Shown piece after piece: positions 7,734 to 15,135 of a DNA stretch of 64,000 bases. The notes beneath the pieces are model-generated. The model searched no databases, had not been told where the DNA came from, and worked only from the letters and a program-made list of their open reading frames with translations. The position numbers were made by a program, and so were the translations under genes. The stretch is from the IMG/VR virus record IMGVR_UViG_3300042691_027299, positions 1 to 64,000 of that record; one strand, given 5' to 3'. How positions within the stretch are numbered: the first letter of the stretch is position 1; each line of letters starts with the position of its first letter. This DNA is from a virus.

Positions 7734-8183
7734 ATGCCGGCAAATACAGACCCCATTTATACCAGGACGCCAGACATCAGCATTGCAGGCTCGGTGGTTG
7801 GCTCAAGCGCCAACACCGCAACGGATGGAACGGGCGCCAACAGCTATCTCGTTTATACGGCGGACGCGACCAACGGCAGCTATGTGCGGTCGATTATCTT
7901 CAAGCCGATTAGCACAATCGCAGCCACGGTGGCGCGGGTGTTCTGGTGCTCGAATACGGGCTCATTCACGCCCGGCACGACCAACACAGCGGCCAACTCT
8001 ACAATCCTCGCTGAAATCACCATTGCAGCTTGGACGGCGAGCAACACCACGGCCAGCCCGCAATATGAACTGCAAATCAACATGGGCATGCCGGCAAGCA
8101 CCAAGCTATTCGTCACGTTCGGCACGTCCACGGGCGCCGGCACTACGGGATTTAATCCGTTGGTCATTGCAGGGAAATACTGA
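7734..8183 (+). CDS. Beta-rich structural protein
   Basis: A 149-residue protein, rich in Thr, Ser, Ala and Asn, with repeated short beta strands and no charged clusters, as in phage decoration or fibre proteins. It begins right after the upstream stop and its own stop overlaps the next ATG. General similarity in style to the post-capsid gene of unit B (43824) is apparent, but not a clear alignment. Assigned as a probable virion surface protein from composition and location. Confidence 0.55.
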   Translation: MPANTDPIYTRTPDISIAGSVVGSSANTATDGTGANSYLVYTADATNGSYVRSIIFKPISTIAATVARVFWCSNTGSFTPGTTNTAANSTILAEITIAAWTASNTTASPQYELQINMGMPASTKLFVTFGTSTGAGTTGFNPLVIAGKY

Positions 8184-8398
8184 TGGCATGGGTCTTCTGG
8201 CGGATACGCTTCAACGGCGGCGACACGTTCGGCTATCAAGTCATGAACGAAAACCTTGAGCCTCGGACGCCGTGCGCGATTTTCAAAGACGACGGCACGC
8301 CAGATCCGAACTGCGGCGACTACACGACCATAGATTCCGGCACCGAGCCTCACGTGGGCGTGACGCCGCCAGCATGGGCGCCCGACCTCGATGCTTGA
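8183..8398 (+). CDS. Small hypothetical structural-cluster protein
   Basis: A 71-residue protein (MAWVFWRIRFNGGDTFGYQV start) with two cysteines and a Pro-rich end. It overlaps both neighbours by a few bases, which supports a real coding role within the fibre operon. No family recognised. Confidence 0.55.
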   Translation: MAWVFWRIRFNGGDTFGYQVMNENLEPRTPCAIFKDDGTPDPNCGDYTTIDSGTEPHVGVTPPAWAPDLDA

Positions 8399-9302
8399 CG
8401 GTTTTGGACTGCCGAAATCACAGCCGTTTTCGTGGGAGGTATTCTACCCACCGAACAGCGCCACCACTACGGAAGGTTGGCGCTCGTGGAAAAAGCCGCG
8501 CGGCGCAAGCATGGTTTATATTATGATGATTGCGGCTGGTGGCGGCGGTGGTGGTGGTGTGTCTGGCAACGGCACCACGGGCGCTGGTGGCGGTGGCTCG
8601 GGTGGCATGTCGCGCTGGTTTGGTCCTTCGTTTGCGTTGCCCGACATGCTGTTCGTGCGCGCAGGCAGCGGCGGCGCGGGTGGTGCGGCGGCAGGCGCAG
8701 GAACAACAGGCACGACAAGCTTTGTGTCCGTGCAACCAAACAATACGGGCGCTAACCTCATTATGTCGCAGGCCGGCGGCGGCGGCGGCGCGTCGGCGAC
8801 CACGGCGGGAACGGCAGGCCCAATCGGAAGCTCCGGAAATTTTGCATGGGGCGCGTTAGGCTTGTGGGTTTCAATCCAAGGCCAAGCCGGTGCGGCGGGT
8901 GCAAACGCCAGCAACGGAACAGGAGTTAGCGTCACGTTTGGCGGCTCTGGCATAACTCTATGCGGCGGCGCGGGTGGCGGCAATGGAACGGGCTCGGGAG
9001 GCGCAGTAACGGGAGCCGGCTTGGTGCCGACAATTGCGGGCGCTACCACGACGAACCCCGGCAACCCCGGATTTCAGGCAAACCGACGAATTGACTTTGC
9101 CGACGTGCGCGCCGGCTTTCCTCCGTTGCTCTTCACGGGCGGCGCGGGCGGCGGTGGCGCTGGTGCTGCGACGGCTGGCCGTGGCGGTGATGGGGCTTAT
9201 GGATCGGGCGGCGGTGGCGGCGGCGGCACAAACAACGCGGCAGGCGTTGGTGGTGCTGGGGGCCGTGGTGGTGATGGCCTCATCATTATAGGGGCGTGGT
9301 AA
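8391..9302 (+). CDS. Glycine-rich fibre/tip protein
   Basis: A 303-residue protein. The first 50 residues are a short ordered segment (PFSWEVFYPPNSATTTEGWRSWKKP). The rest is dominated by Gly-rich runs (GGGGGGGVSG, GGAGGGNGTGSGG, GGGGGGGTNNAAG) interspersed with short beta strands, ending GGRGGDGLIIIGAW. Gly-rich sandwich domains of this kind cap receptor-binding adhesins of several phages (for example T2/S16-type tips, known to form polyglycine helices). A host-recognition role is therefore plausible. Confidence 0.65.
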   Translation: MLDGFGLPKSQPFSWEVFYPPNSATTTEGWRSWKKPRGASMVYIMMIAAGGGGGGGVSGNGTTGAGGGGSGGMSRWFGPSFALPDMLFVRAGSGGAGGAAAGAGTTGTTSFVSVQPNNTGANLIMSQAGGGGGASATTAGTAGPIGSSGNFAWGALGLWVSIQGQAGAAGANASNGTGVSVTFGGSGITLCGGAGGGNGTGSGGAVTGAGLVPTIAGATTTNPGNPGFQANRRIDFADVRAGFPPLLFTGGAGGGGAGAATAGRGGDGAYGSGGGGGGGTNNAAGVGGAGGRGGDGLIIIGAW

Positions 9303-9667
9303 TGTCTTGGGGATTTTACGATCGCGTCAAGGACACGTCGACAACCACCGGAACGGGCACTGTAACCGTAAGCGGCACTGCGCCCACGGGTTATCAGACG
9401 TTCTCGGCTGTGTATGCGGTCGGGGATCGCGTTCCCTACGTGATCGAGCATCAATCGGCAAACGAATGGGAAACCGGACGCGGCACGTATACGGCGGCTA
9501 ACCAGATCGAGCGCACGGAAGTCTGGTCTAGTACGAACTCCAACAACGCAGTGAACTTTTCGGCGGGCACCAAAAACGTTTTCGTGGACGCGATCTCGTT
9601 CTTCCTGAACGACGTGGACACGCACGGAATGAGCTTGGCCCGTTCTAACTTCCAGGCGCTGCCCTAA
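9302..9667 (+). CDS. Fibre-associated structural protein
   Basis: A 121-residue protein starting MSWGFYDRVKDTSTTTG at an ATG that overlaps the upstream TAA. It carries the pattern YAVGDRVPYVIEHQSANEWETGRGTYTAAN, common in phage proteins next to tail fibres in alphaproteobacterial phages, and ends beside the repeat protein with a TAATG overlap. Probably a small baseplate or fibre-attachment protein; the function is not established from sequence. Confidence 0.65.
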   Translation: MSWGFYDRVKDTSTTTGTGTVTVSGTAPTGYQTFSAVYAVGDRVPYVIEHQSANEWETGRGTYTAANQIERTEVWSSTNSNNAVNFSAGTKNVFVDAISFFLNDVDTHGMSLARSNFQALP

Positions 9668-11091
9668 TGGCGCTTGGCCATCGCCCAATCTCATCGCAGC
9701 CGATTGCGGGTCTTGAGAATGCCGCCGCGTCGTCTGTTGGGACGGGCACCGCTTCAGGGTCCGGGTCCGCGAGTGCGGTTGGATTATCCATTGTTACGGC
9801 GGTTGGCACTGCGGCGGCTTCTGGTGCCGCATCTGCTGTCGGAGCGGCGCTAGGGATTGGTGTTGGCTCTGCGGCTGGATCTGGAACGGCGTCCGGTGTT
9901 GGTGTTGCCGCTGCGATTTCGGTCGGTTCAGCGTCGGGATCTGGAACGGCTTCCGCCGTTGGTCGGTCCAACGCAGCCGGGGCAGGAACGGCCGCTGGCA
10001 CAGGCACGGCATCCGGTGTTGGTGCGTCGACTGCACGCTCTGACGGATCGGCCTCGGGCGCTGGCGCTGCGTCGGGCACGGGCGCCTCGACTGCGCGTGC
10101 TGACGGCTCCGCAAACGGTACGGGCACGGCCTCCGCTGTTGGCGCAGCCGCCACCTTAGCGGCCGGATCGGCCGCAGGATCGGGCACCGCTTCTGGTGTT
10201 GGTGCCCCGCTTGCGATCGGCGTTGGCAGTGCTGCCGGCACGAGTTCTGCGTCGGGCGTCTCTGTTGCCGGAGCTTCGGCCGGCACAGCGAGCGGAACCG
10301 GTACGGCCTCGGGTGTTGGTCAGGCCAATGCACTCGCGGCGGGTGCGGCCACAGGCACTGGCACTGCATCGGGTGTCGGCAACGCCAACTTCGCAGGCGT
10401 TGGCAGTGCGTCGGCTACAGGTGCCGCGTCTGGCGTTGGTCGTGCGAACTTCACCGGCACGGGCTCTGCGGCAGGAGCGGGAACGGCTTCGGGTGTTGGT
10501 CGGGCGTCAAGCGCTGGCGTGGGCAGTGCGGCCGGAACCGGCGCAGCAACTGCTACGGGTGCAGCGCTCGCCACGGGCACGGGCTCCGCATCGGGCACAG
10601 GCGCAGCCTCGGGTGTAAGCCTTGCCGGCGGCACTGGCGTTGGCACTGCGGCTGGAACCAGCACGGCCTCGGCCGTTGGGCAATCCACCGCGATTGCGAC
10701 AGGACTGGCGCAAGGCTCCGGCTCGGCCGAGGCCACGGGATCTGGATCGAGCAGCCGGCCGCCCAAGGCGGAAACCGGCGGCGCCGTTGTGGGTTCGGGC
10801 CGCTGGCGCCGGGCCGATGATGATACGGTTCACCTGCGGGCACAGGGAACAACCGGCCGGGGCCGAACGCCAGCGGTCTCTATCGAAGTCGGCCCGCCAA
10901 GCGTCGAGCTTGAGGCAGAGTGCGCGGAAGGCCGGGGCGTTACCTCGGATGTTGGTCTTACCCAGATTGTGCCGCTTGGCGTGGTGGCGTCGATCTCGGC
11001 CAAGTCCCGGACGGGTGCCGCCAAGGTGCGCACCGATGACACCATCGAAGTGTTGCGAATCATTGAAATGCTGACAAAGCGGGCAGCATAA
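9667..11091 (+). CDS. 20-residue-repeat Gly/Ala/Ser/Thr protein
   Basis: A 474-residue protein. Residues about 20-360 are built almost wholly from an imperfect 20-residue unit with core GTASGVG or GSASGVG, every second or third residue being Gly or Ala. The C-terminal 110 residues are normal and mixed, including GGAVVGSGRWRRADDD and IEVLRIIEMLTKRAA. The pattern resembles beta-helical or glycine-helix shafts of fibres. It is located between fibre-type genes, so a virion fibre shaft is a reasonable inference. Confidence 0.65.
   Translation: MALGHRPISSQPIAGLENAAASSVGTGTASGSGSASAVGLSIVTAVGTAAASGAASAVGAALGIGVGSAAGSGTASGVGVAAAISVGSASGSGTASAVGRSNAAGAGTAAGTGTASGVGASTARSDGSASGAGAASGTGASTARADGSANGTGTASAVGAAATLAAGSAAGSGTASGVGAPLAIGVGSAAGTSSASGVSVAGASAGTASGTGTASGVGQANALAAGAATGTGTASGVGNANFAGVGSASATGAASGVGRANFTGTGSAAGAGTASGVGRASSAGVGSAAGTGAATATGAALATGTGSASGTGAASGVSLAGGTGVGTAAGTSTASAVGQSTAIATGLAQGSGSAEATGSGSSSRPPKAETGGAVVGSGRWRRADDDTVHLRAQGTTGRGRTPAVSIEVGPPSVELEAECAEGRGVTSDVGLTQIVPLGVVASISAKSRTGAAKVRTDDTIEVLRIIEMLTKRAA
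9720..10750 (+). repeat. Tandem 60-bp coding repeats
   Basis: About 17 imperfect 60-base units encode the 20-residue repeats of the 9667 gene. Phrases such as GGCACGGC(A/C)TC(C/G)GGTGTTGG recur at 60-base spacing, with synonymous and conservative changes between copies. Such arrays can expand and contract by recombination, so the copy number here may vary or be misassembled. Confidence 0.75.
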
Positions 11092-11101
11092 ACAGTACCC
11101 C

Positions 11102-11142
11102 TTGACAACTAAATATGCTAGCTTTCGCCTCGACTGATTTGC
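11102..11142 (+). promoter_or_regulatory. Conserved intergenic element ahead of tail fibre (copy 1)
   Basis: In a 152-base gap, TTGACA is followed 11 bases later by TAGCTTTCGC and, 27 bases after TTGACA, by GACTGATTTGC. The gap at 63088 has the same three blocks with identical spacing (TTGACA, TAACGTTCGC, GACTGATTTGC). The 11-base spacing is wrong for a standard sigma-70 promoter. Conservation across two diverged units suggests a phage-specific promoter or binding site driving the genes that follow. Confidence 0.5.
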
Positions 11143-11243
11143 GCAGGACCGACGCTCTGTTTCGTCGATAATCCTCCCGGTCTTCCCCCCTTCCATGTCG
11201 TGCCGTTGCGTCGCGTTTTGATCAAAACACGCGAGGTCTGCGC

Positions 11244-12422
11244 ATGACTGTTGCCACGACCACCTATGCAGCGTTGGAATATGCTGGGAATAGCGCCACC
11301 ACGGCGTTTGCCGTCTCGTGGCCATTCCTGACCGGATCGCTCGTTGTCACGCTGATCGGTGCCGATGGTGTCGAGACCGTCCAAACGATCACCACTCATT
11401 ACACGGTGTCGGGGGGAGGCGCTTCGACGCCGGCCACGGGCACGGTAACGATGCTTACGGCGCCCGCAACAGGAACCACGCTGCGCATTGAGCGCGTCAC
11501 GCCGCAGACCCAGTCGACAAGCTGGGGTGCGTTTGATGCTTTCCCACAAGCCACGGTCGAATACAGCTTCGACAAGCTGACGCTCATGGTTCAGGAACGG
11601 GCCACCAAGGCTGAGCTTAACGATGTCGGCGAACTTAGCCTGGCAATTGGCACAGTGACGACGGGTGCGGCCGGCAGCAGCGCCAGCGCCACGTTGACGG
11701 GAGACGCACCGGATTACACGCTGAATCTGACCATCCCGCGTGGCAACACGGGTCTCAGCGGAAATGGGACTGGAGATGTTGTTGGACCCGCTTCGGCAAC
11801 TGCCAATGGCATTGTGCTGTTTGACGGGACCACAGGCAAGCTCGTCAAGGACAGCACGTATACGATCACGGCGGCGGGCGCGGCTCTGCTGGACGACGCC
11901 AACGCGGCGGCGCAACGCACGACGCTCGGCCTGGGCTCACTCGCCACGGCGTCCACGGTTGGCACCAGCGGCATCGATGCGGATGCTGTGACCTACGCGA
12001 AGCTGCAAAACGTCTCAGCGACCAGTCGCGTGCTGGGGCGCGTGACCTCGGGCGCGGGCGATGTTGAGGAAGTGACGGCAACGCAGGTGCTGGATTTTAT
12101 CAGCAGCACGCAAGGCGCAATCCTTTACCGCAATGCGTCCGCGTGGGTGGCCTTATCGCCGGGCACCAGTGGGCAGTTTCTCAAGACCAACGGAGCCGGC
12201 GCTAATCCGGCATGGGAGACGCAGGCGGGCGGGCAATCCGACACGCGGCTCGGCAGTGAGGCCAGTACGGCAACTACGGTGGATAACACGGACTACAGGG
12301 TCCCGACCGGCAACGTGATGACGGGCGTGCGCACGGGCACCAGTTTGGTCCTTGGCTTCATCTATTATCGCCCGCTCCAGAAAAATCTCGGAGCCGGATT
12401 TGTGACGGTGAGCCAGCTATGA
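11244..12422 (+). CDS. Tail fibre protein
   Basis: A 392-residue protein. Residues 1-115 resemble the N-terminal virion-attachment domain of T7-type tail fibres (YAGNSATTAFAVSWPFLTGSLVVTLIG). Then come a collagen-like or shaft region (TGLSGNGTGDVVGPASATANGIVLFDG) and the motif LLDDANAAAQRTTLGLG, shared with the unit B fibre at 44317 and common in alphaproteobacterial phage fibres. The C-terminal end is variable-looking. It would trimerise and bind the host surface. It is followed by an overlapping accessory gene. Confidence 0.75.
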   Translation: MTVATTTYAALEYAGNSATTAFAVSWPFLTGSLVVTLIGADGVETVQTITTHYTVSGGGASTPATGTVTMLTAPATGTTLRIERVTPQTQSTSWGAFDAFPQATVEYSFDKLTLMVQERATKAELNDVGELSLAIGTVTTGAAGSSASATLTGDAPDYTLNLTIPRGNTGLSGNGTGDVVGPASATANGIVLFDGTTGKLVKDSTYTITAAGAALLDDANAAAQRTTLGLGSLATASTVGTSGIDADAVTYAKLQNVSATSRVLGRVTSGAGDVEEVTATQVLDFISSTQGAILYRNASAWVALSPGTSGQFLKTNGAGANPAWETQAGGQSDTRLGSEASTATTVDNTDYRVPTGNVMTGVRTGTSLVLGFIYYRPLQKNLGAGFVTVSQL

Positions 12423-13111
12423 TCATCAATCACGGACGATTCGAGCTTTACACCCCCGACCTGCCCGAAGATCATCCGCACGTGCGGGCCAAAGCGCTGC
12501 ATCTGCGCAACGCCAAGGGCGTAGACTTTTATTCCATTGCCCACGCCAAGCCCTTGCCGGGCAGCACATTTGCCCAGGTTTTGCGGGGGCGAGTCAATTC
12601 GGTGTCTACGGACCCATCGTCGCTGTTCCCGGTTGATTGCATCCTGATTGAGACGGATCAGCCGGTTGAAGTAGGTTGGACGTATGACGGCGACACTCTG
12701 GCGCCCTACGTGCCAGCGTTGGACGACGTAAAAGCGCAATTGATCCGGCGTCTCGATGCTGATTCAGAGCGCGTTCGTCAATCCTATCTGACGGCTGGGG
12801 CGGGTCAGATTTTGACCTACCGCGAGAAAGTAGATCAAGCGCTGGCGGTTTTAGATCTTGGTGAGGCGGCGGCTAATGCGTTGTCGGACGCGGACTGCAT
12901 TGCGCAGTTTCCGATGTTGGCCGCGTCTATCGGAATCGAAGCCGACACCCTGCACGCCGCAGCGGTGCTGATCGCCAGTCGAAATGAATCGTGGTCCTCA
13001 ATCGGCGGGCTCATTGAGCGCACGCGGTTGCAAGGCAAGCAAGCAATTCGCGCGGCCGCAGACGCAGCCGCAGCGCAGGCAGCTTATGAGGCCGTGACAT
13101 GGCCGATGTGA
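12419..13111 (+). CDS. Probable tail-fibre accessory/assembly protein
   Basis: A 230-residue protein overlapping the fibre stop (ATGA). The N-terminal 100 residues are beta-rich (VDCILIETDQPVEVGWTYDGD is the typical 'v..Gw.ydg..f' of fibre-assembly proteins). The C-terminal half is helical and includes YLTAGAGQILTYREKVDQAL, as in DUF4376-like tail-assembly proteins. Likely chaperones or caps the fibre encoded just upstream. Confidence 0.6.
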   Translation: MIINHGRFELYTPDLPEDHPHVRAKALHLRNAKGVDFYSIAHAKPLPGSTFAQVLRGRVNSVSTDPSSLFPVDCILIETDQPVEVGWTYDGDTLAPYVPALDDVKAQLIRRLDADSERVRQSYLTAGAGQILTYREKVDQALAVLDLGEAAANALSDADCIAQFPMLAASIGIEADTLHAAAVLIASRNESWSSIGGLIERTRLQGKQAIRAAADAAAAQAAYEAVTWPM

Positions 13112-13302
13112 GAGCATGGCGACAACGCAAGCCTGGCAGTCACACGCGCGAGATCGTGCAGGAGCGATTGCCGGCGGAACTCATGCAGGCGGTAGCCGAA
13201 CTGCATAACGAAGTCACGCAGTTGCAGGCGCGAATGACCCGCATCGAGCAGTTTCTAGAGATGGTCAGTGCTGAGTACCGCAAGCGCGCGGAGGCTGCAT
13301 GA
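13099..13302 (+). CDS. Small coiled-coil protein
   Basis: A 67-residue protein. Residues 20-60 form a heptad-patterned helix (ELMQAVAELHNEVTQLQARMTRIEQFLEMV). It overlaps the fibre accessory gene upstream and the endolysin start downstream, so it is part of the fibre-lysis operon. Function unknown. Confidence 0.55.
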   Translation: MADVRAWRQRKPGSHTREIVQERLPAELMQAVAELHNEVTQLQARMTRIEQFLEMVSAEYRKRAEAA

Positions 13303-14057
13303 CACCGAACAAGATTTCCGACGCCGGCCTGGATTTTATCAAGGGGTTTGAGGGCTACCATCGCGCACTACCAAATGGTGATTGCGTCGCCTACCGCTGC
13401 CCAGCGGGTGTGTTGACGTTGGGCTATGGCTGCACGGTCGGCATCAAACCTGGCATGGTCTGGACGCGACAGCAAGCCGAAGATGCCTTGCGCCGGGAGA
13501 TCTCGACGTTCGAGGCGGGCGTGGTGCGCCTGGTCACGGTGCCCATCAACCAAAATGAATACGATGCGCTGGTGTCGTTTGCATATAACTGCGGGCTCGG
13601 CGCGCTCCAAAACTCCACCATCCTGCGCAAACTCAATGCGGGCGATCGGGTTGGCGCGGCGGCGGCGTTCAAAATGTGGACCAAGGGCGGGGGGCGGGTG
13701 TTGCCGGGCCTCGTGCGCCGCCGCGATCAGGAAGCCGCGCTATTCTTGACGCCAATGGTGCCTGCCGAGGATGAGGAGCCGGCCCAGCCCGACATGCCAC
13801 AGGCGGTGGAGCCCGTGCCCGAGCCGCCCAAGGCGGCGACTGTGGCAACCGTTGGCGCGGCCGGCGGTGCATCCATTGGAACGGTCGTCAACAGCATCCC
13901 CGCCGCTCCCGATCTAAGCGCGGCCGTTGGCTGGCAAGGGTTTGCGCAAACGCTTTCCGGGCTTTCCGGGTTTGTGACCTCGCGACCGCTGTTGGTGTTG
14001 GCCGTGATTGCGATTGTGGTTGGCGTTTGGCTGCTGCCGAAATGGAGGCAAGCATGA
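13299..14057 (+). CDS. Lysozyme-type endolysin with C-terminal membrane anchor
   Basis: A 252-residue protein. Residues 1-150 are a GH24 (T4/P22 lysozyme-like) muramidase with the catalytic Glu in GFEGYH (E18) and the C-x5-T signature CPAGVLT (C34, T40), followed by the usual helices (DALVSFAYNCG). Residues 160-225 are a Pro/Ala-rich linker. Residues 226-247 (PLLVLAVIAIVVGVWLLP) form a transmembrane helix at the extreme C-terminus. It cleaves peptidoglycan glycan strands for lysis. The overlap with the spanin gene places it in the lysis cassette. The C-terminal anchor is unusual. Confidence 0.88.
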   Translation: MTPNKISDAGLDFIKGFEGYHRALPNGDCVAYRCPAGVLTLGYGCTVGIKPGMVWTRQQAEDALRREISTFEAGVVRLVTVPINQNEYDALVSFAYNCGLGALQNSTILRKLNAGDRVGAAAAFKMWTKGGGRVLPGLVRRRDQEAALFLTPMVPAEDEEPAQPDMPQAVEPVPEPPKAATVATVGAAGGASIGTVVNSIPAAPDLSAAVGWQGFAQTLSGLSGFVTSRPLLVLAVIAIVVGVWLLPKWRQA

Positions 14058-14287
14058 GCGCAGTGTGGGTCTGGATCATCGGGCCAATTGGCCGATGGGT
14101 GGTGACAGCACTAGGAGTGGCCGGCCTTGTCGCGGCGTTCGCGGCCGATCAACGGGGCAAGGGCGCAGAAAAAGAGCGCGCCAGGATCGAGAAGAAGGCC
14201 GAGCAAAATGTCAAAAAAGCTGATGATGTCCGCGATCGTGTGCGCCGTGACACTGGCGGGATGCGCGACCCCGCCCGTCGTGACTGA
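14054..14287 (+). CDS. Rz-like inner-membrane spanin
   Basis: A 77-residue protein starting at an ATG overlapping the endolysin stop. It has one N-terminal TM helix (about residues 5-30) followed by a charged helix (GKGAEKERARIEKKAEQNVKKADDVRDRVRRD), the standard i-spanin layout. The o-spanin gene starts inside it in another frame. Spanins bridge and fuse the inner and outer membranes in the last step of lysis of Gram-negative hosts. Confidence 0.75.
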   Translation: MSAVWVWIIGPIGRWVVTALGVAGLVAAFAADQRGKGAEKERARIEKKAEQNVKKADDVRDRVRRDTGGMRDPARRD

Positions 14288-14459
14288 CACCGGGATCAAA
14301 TCGTTTAAGCCGATTAACTGGTCGTGCCTCGATACGCCGGAAACGCGCAAGCAGGTGATTGAGCACAACAGCGTGCACGCGACGCTGAGCACGGGCAAGC
14401 CGACGATTTACAAAGACGACTGCAAGGCTCCGACAAAGATCGCGAAGGCGAGCCAATGA
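14208..14459 (+). CDS. Rz1-like outer-membrane lipoprotein spanin
   Basis: An 83-residue protein beginning inside the Rz-like gene in a different frame. It has a short signal peptide (KKLMMSAIVCAVTLAG) with lipobox TLAGC, so Cys 20 or so would be lipidated. The mature part has two further cysteines (NWSCLD and KDDCKAP). This nested arrangement with Rz and the lipobox identify it as an o-spanin, though Rz1 proteins are usually more Pro-rich. Confidence 0.75.
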   Translation: MSKKLMMSAIVCAVTLAGCATPPVVTDTGIKSFKPINWSCLDTPETRKQVIEHNSVHATLSTGKPTIYKDDCKAPTKIAKASQ

Positions 14460-14696
14460 ATGACTGGATTGAACGGGTTGAAGCCGCCATTCTCGCCGAA
14501 CGAAATCAGCCGCGAGCACCGCATCACGGTGATCGAGATGAACGCGGAAGCACAACAGAAATCGCTTGGCCAGCACCACGAGCGCATCACGTACCTAGAG
14601 CGGGCAGTACAGGGGTTAATCTACGCGACGGCCTCGTTAGCCGTAATCAAGTCCGACAACCTGGTCGACGCGATTCTCAAAGTGGCGACGAAATGA
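14460..14696 (+). CDS. Lysis-cassette coiled-coil/TM protein
   Basis: A 78-residue protein. A coiled-coil segment (HRITVIEMNAEAQQKSLGQHHERITYLERAVQ) leads into a moderately hydrophobic helix (GLIYATASLAVI). The arrangement resembles XhlA-type holin-associated proteins. An alternative frame starting at ATG 14456 (107 residues) overlaps completely; I prefer this frame because of its structured helix-TM pattern and its ATGA link to the next small gene. A holin or holin partner is a guess from context. Confidence 0.5.
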   Translation: MTGLNGLKPPFSPNEISREHRITVIEMNAEAQQKSLGQHHERITYLERAVQGLIYATASLAVIKSDNLVDAILKVATK

Positions 14697-14779
14697 AAAG
14701 CCGAATGGTGTTCCATTCGCTGTTGGCTGTTGGCATGGTTGTGGCGGCCATGGCGTTCCAGATCGTCAGCCGGTTGTAG
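14693..14779 (+). CDS. 28-residue membrane peptide
   Basis: ATG overlaps the previous stop (ATGA). The product is almost only a TM helix (FHSLLAVGMVVAAMAFQIVS) flanked by basic residues. Its position at the end of the lysis cassette fits a tiny holin-like or regulatory peptide. Its end overlaps the convergent gene at 14766. Too short to be certain. Confidence 0.4.
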   Translation: MKSRMVFHSLLAVGMVVAAMAFQIVSRL

Positions 14780-15122
14780 GTTCGTTGCCGTAGGCGTTCG
14801 GCCCTGGCTGGCCTTTCAGGCAACACATCACGAACAGGACGATGAAGCCTGCCGGCACCAGCAGCAACAACTGCCACCAGCCGGTGCGCCCGGTGTCGTG
14901 CAGGCGCCGGGTGCCGAGGGCGAGGGTAGGGAAGCCTACGATCAAGCCCAAAATGCCATAAGATAGCCGTATGGTTGGCTCGTCAGGCATAACGATTGCA
15001 ATAAGCGACATCGGGATCATTAAGAACAGATGCCACCATAGAAACTCGGCTCGGCTTGAGCGCCCGGCATAGTCGGTGTATCGAGACATAACTGAGACGA
15101 TCGATCTGCCAAAGCCGCCCAT
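14766..15122 (-). CDS. DUF805 family membrane protein
   Basis: A 118-residue protein of the DUF805 (YhaH-like) family. Signature segments are YTDYAGRSSRAEFLWWHLF near the start, a central TALGTRRLHDTGRTGWWQLL, and KGQPGPNAYGNEP at the end. Four hydrophobic stretches indicate an inner-membrane protein. Starts at 15122 or, by comparison with the usual family start MSRYxDxxGR, at Met 13 (15086). It is last in the leftward accessory operon and converges on the lysis cassette. Members are common in bacteria, so it may be a moron acquired from a host. Confidence 0.85.
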   Translation of the reverse strand: MGGFGRSIVSVMSRYTDYAGRSSRAEFLWWHLFLMIPMSLIAIVMPDEPTIRLSYGILGLIVGFPTLALGTRRLHDTGRTGWWQLLLLVPAGFIVLFVMCCLKGQPGPNAYGNEPTTG

Positions 15123-15135
15123 CTGTCATCCCCAC

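Noticed and set aside
9720-10750. CRISPR array or minisatellite locus
   Set aside because: The 60-bp repeats are imperfect, directly adjacent with no spacers, and lie in one continuous reading frame.
11102-11124. Standard sigma-70 promoter
   Set aside because: TTGACA is perfect, but the nearest TAnnnT is 11 bases away; at 17 bases there is only TCGCCT. Kept as a conserved element instead.
14456-14779. A 107-codon frame starting MNDWIERVEAAILAERN in the lysis cassette
   Set aside because: After about 20 residues it becomes low-quality Arg/Gly/His sequence; the alternative frame (14460-14696) has a coiled coil and hydrophobic helix and couples to the next gene. A frameshift between them cannot be excluded.
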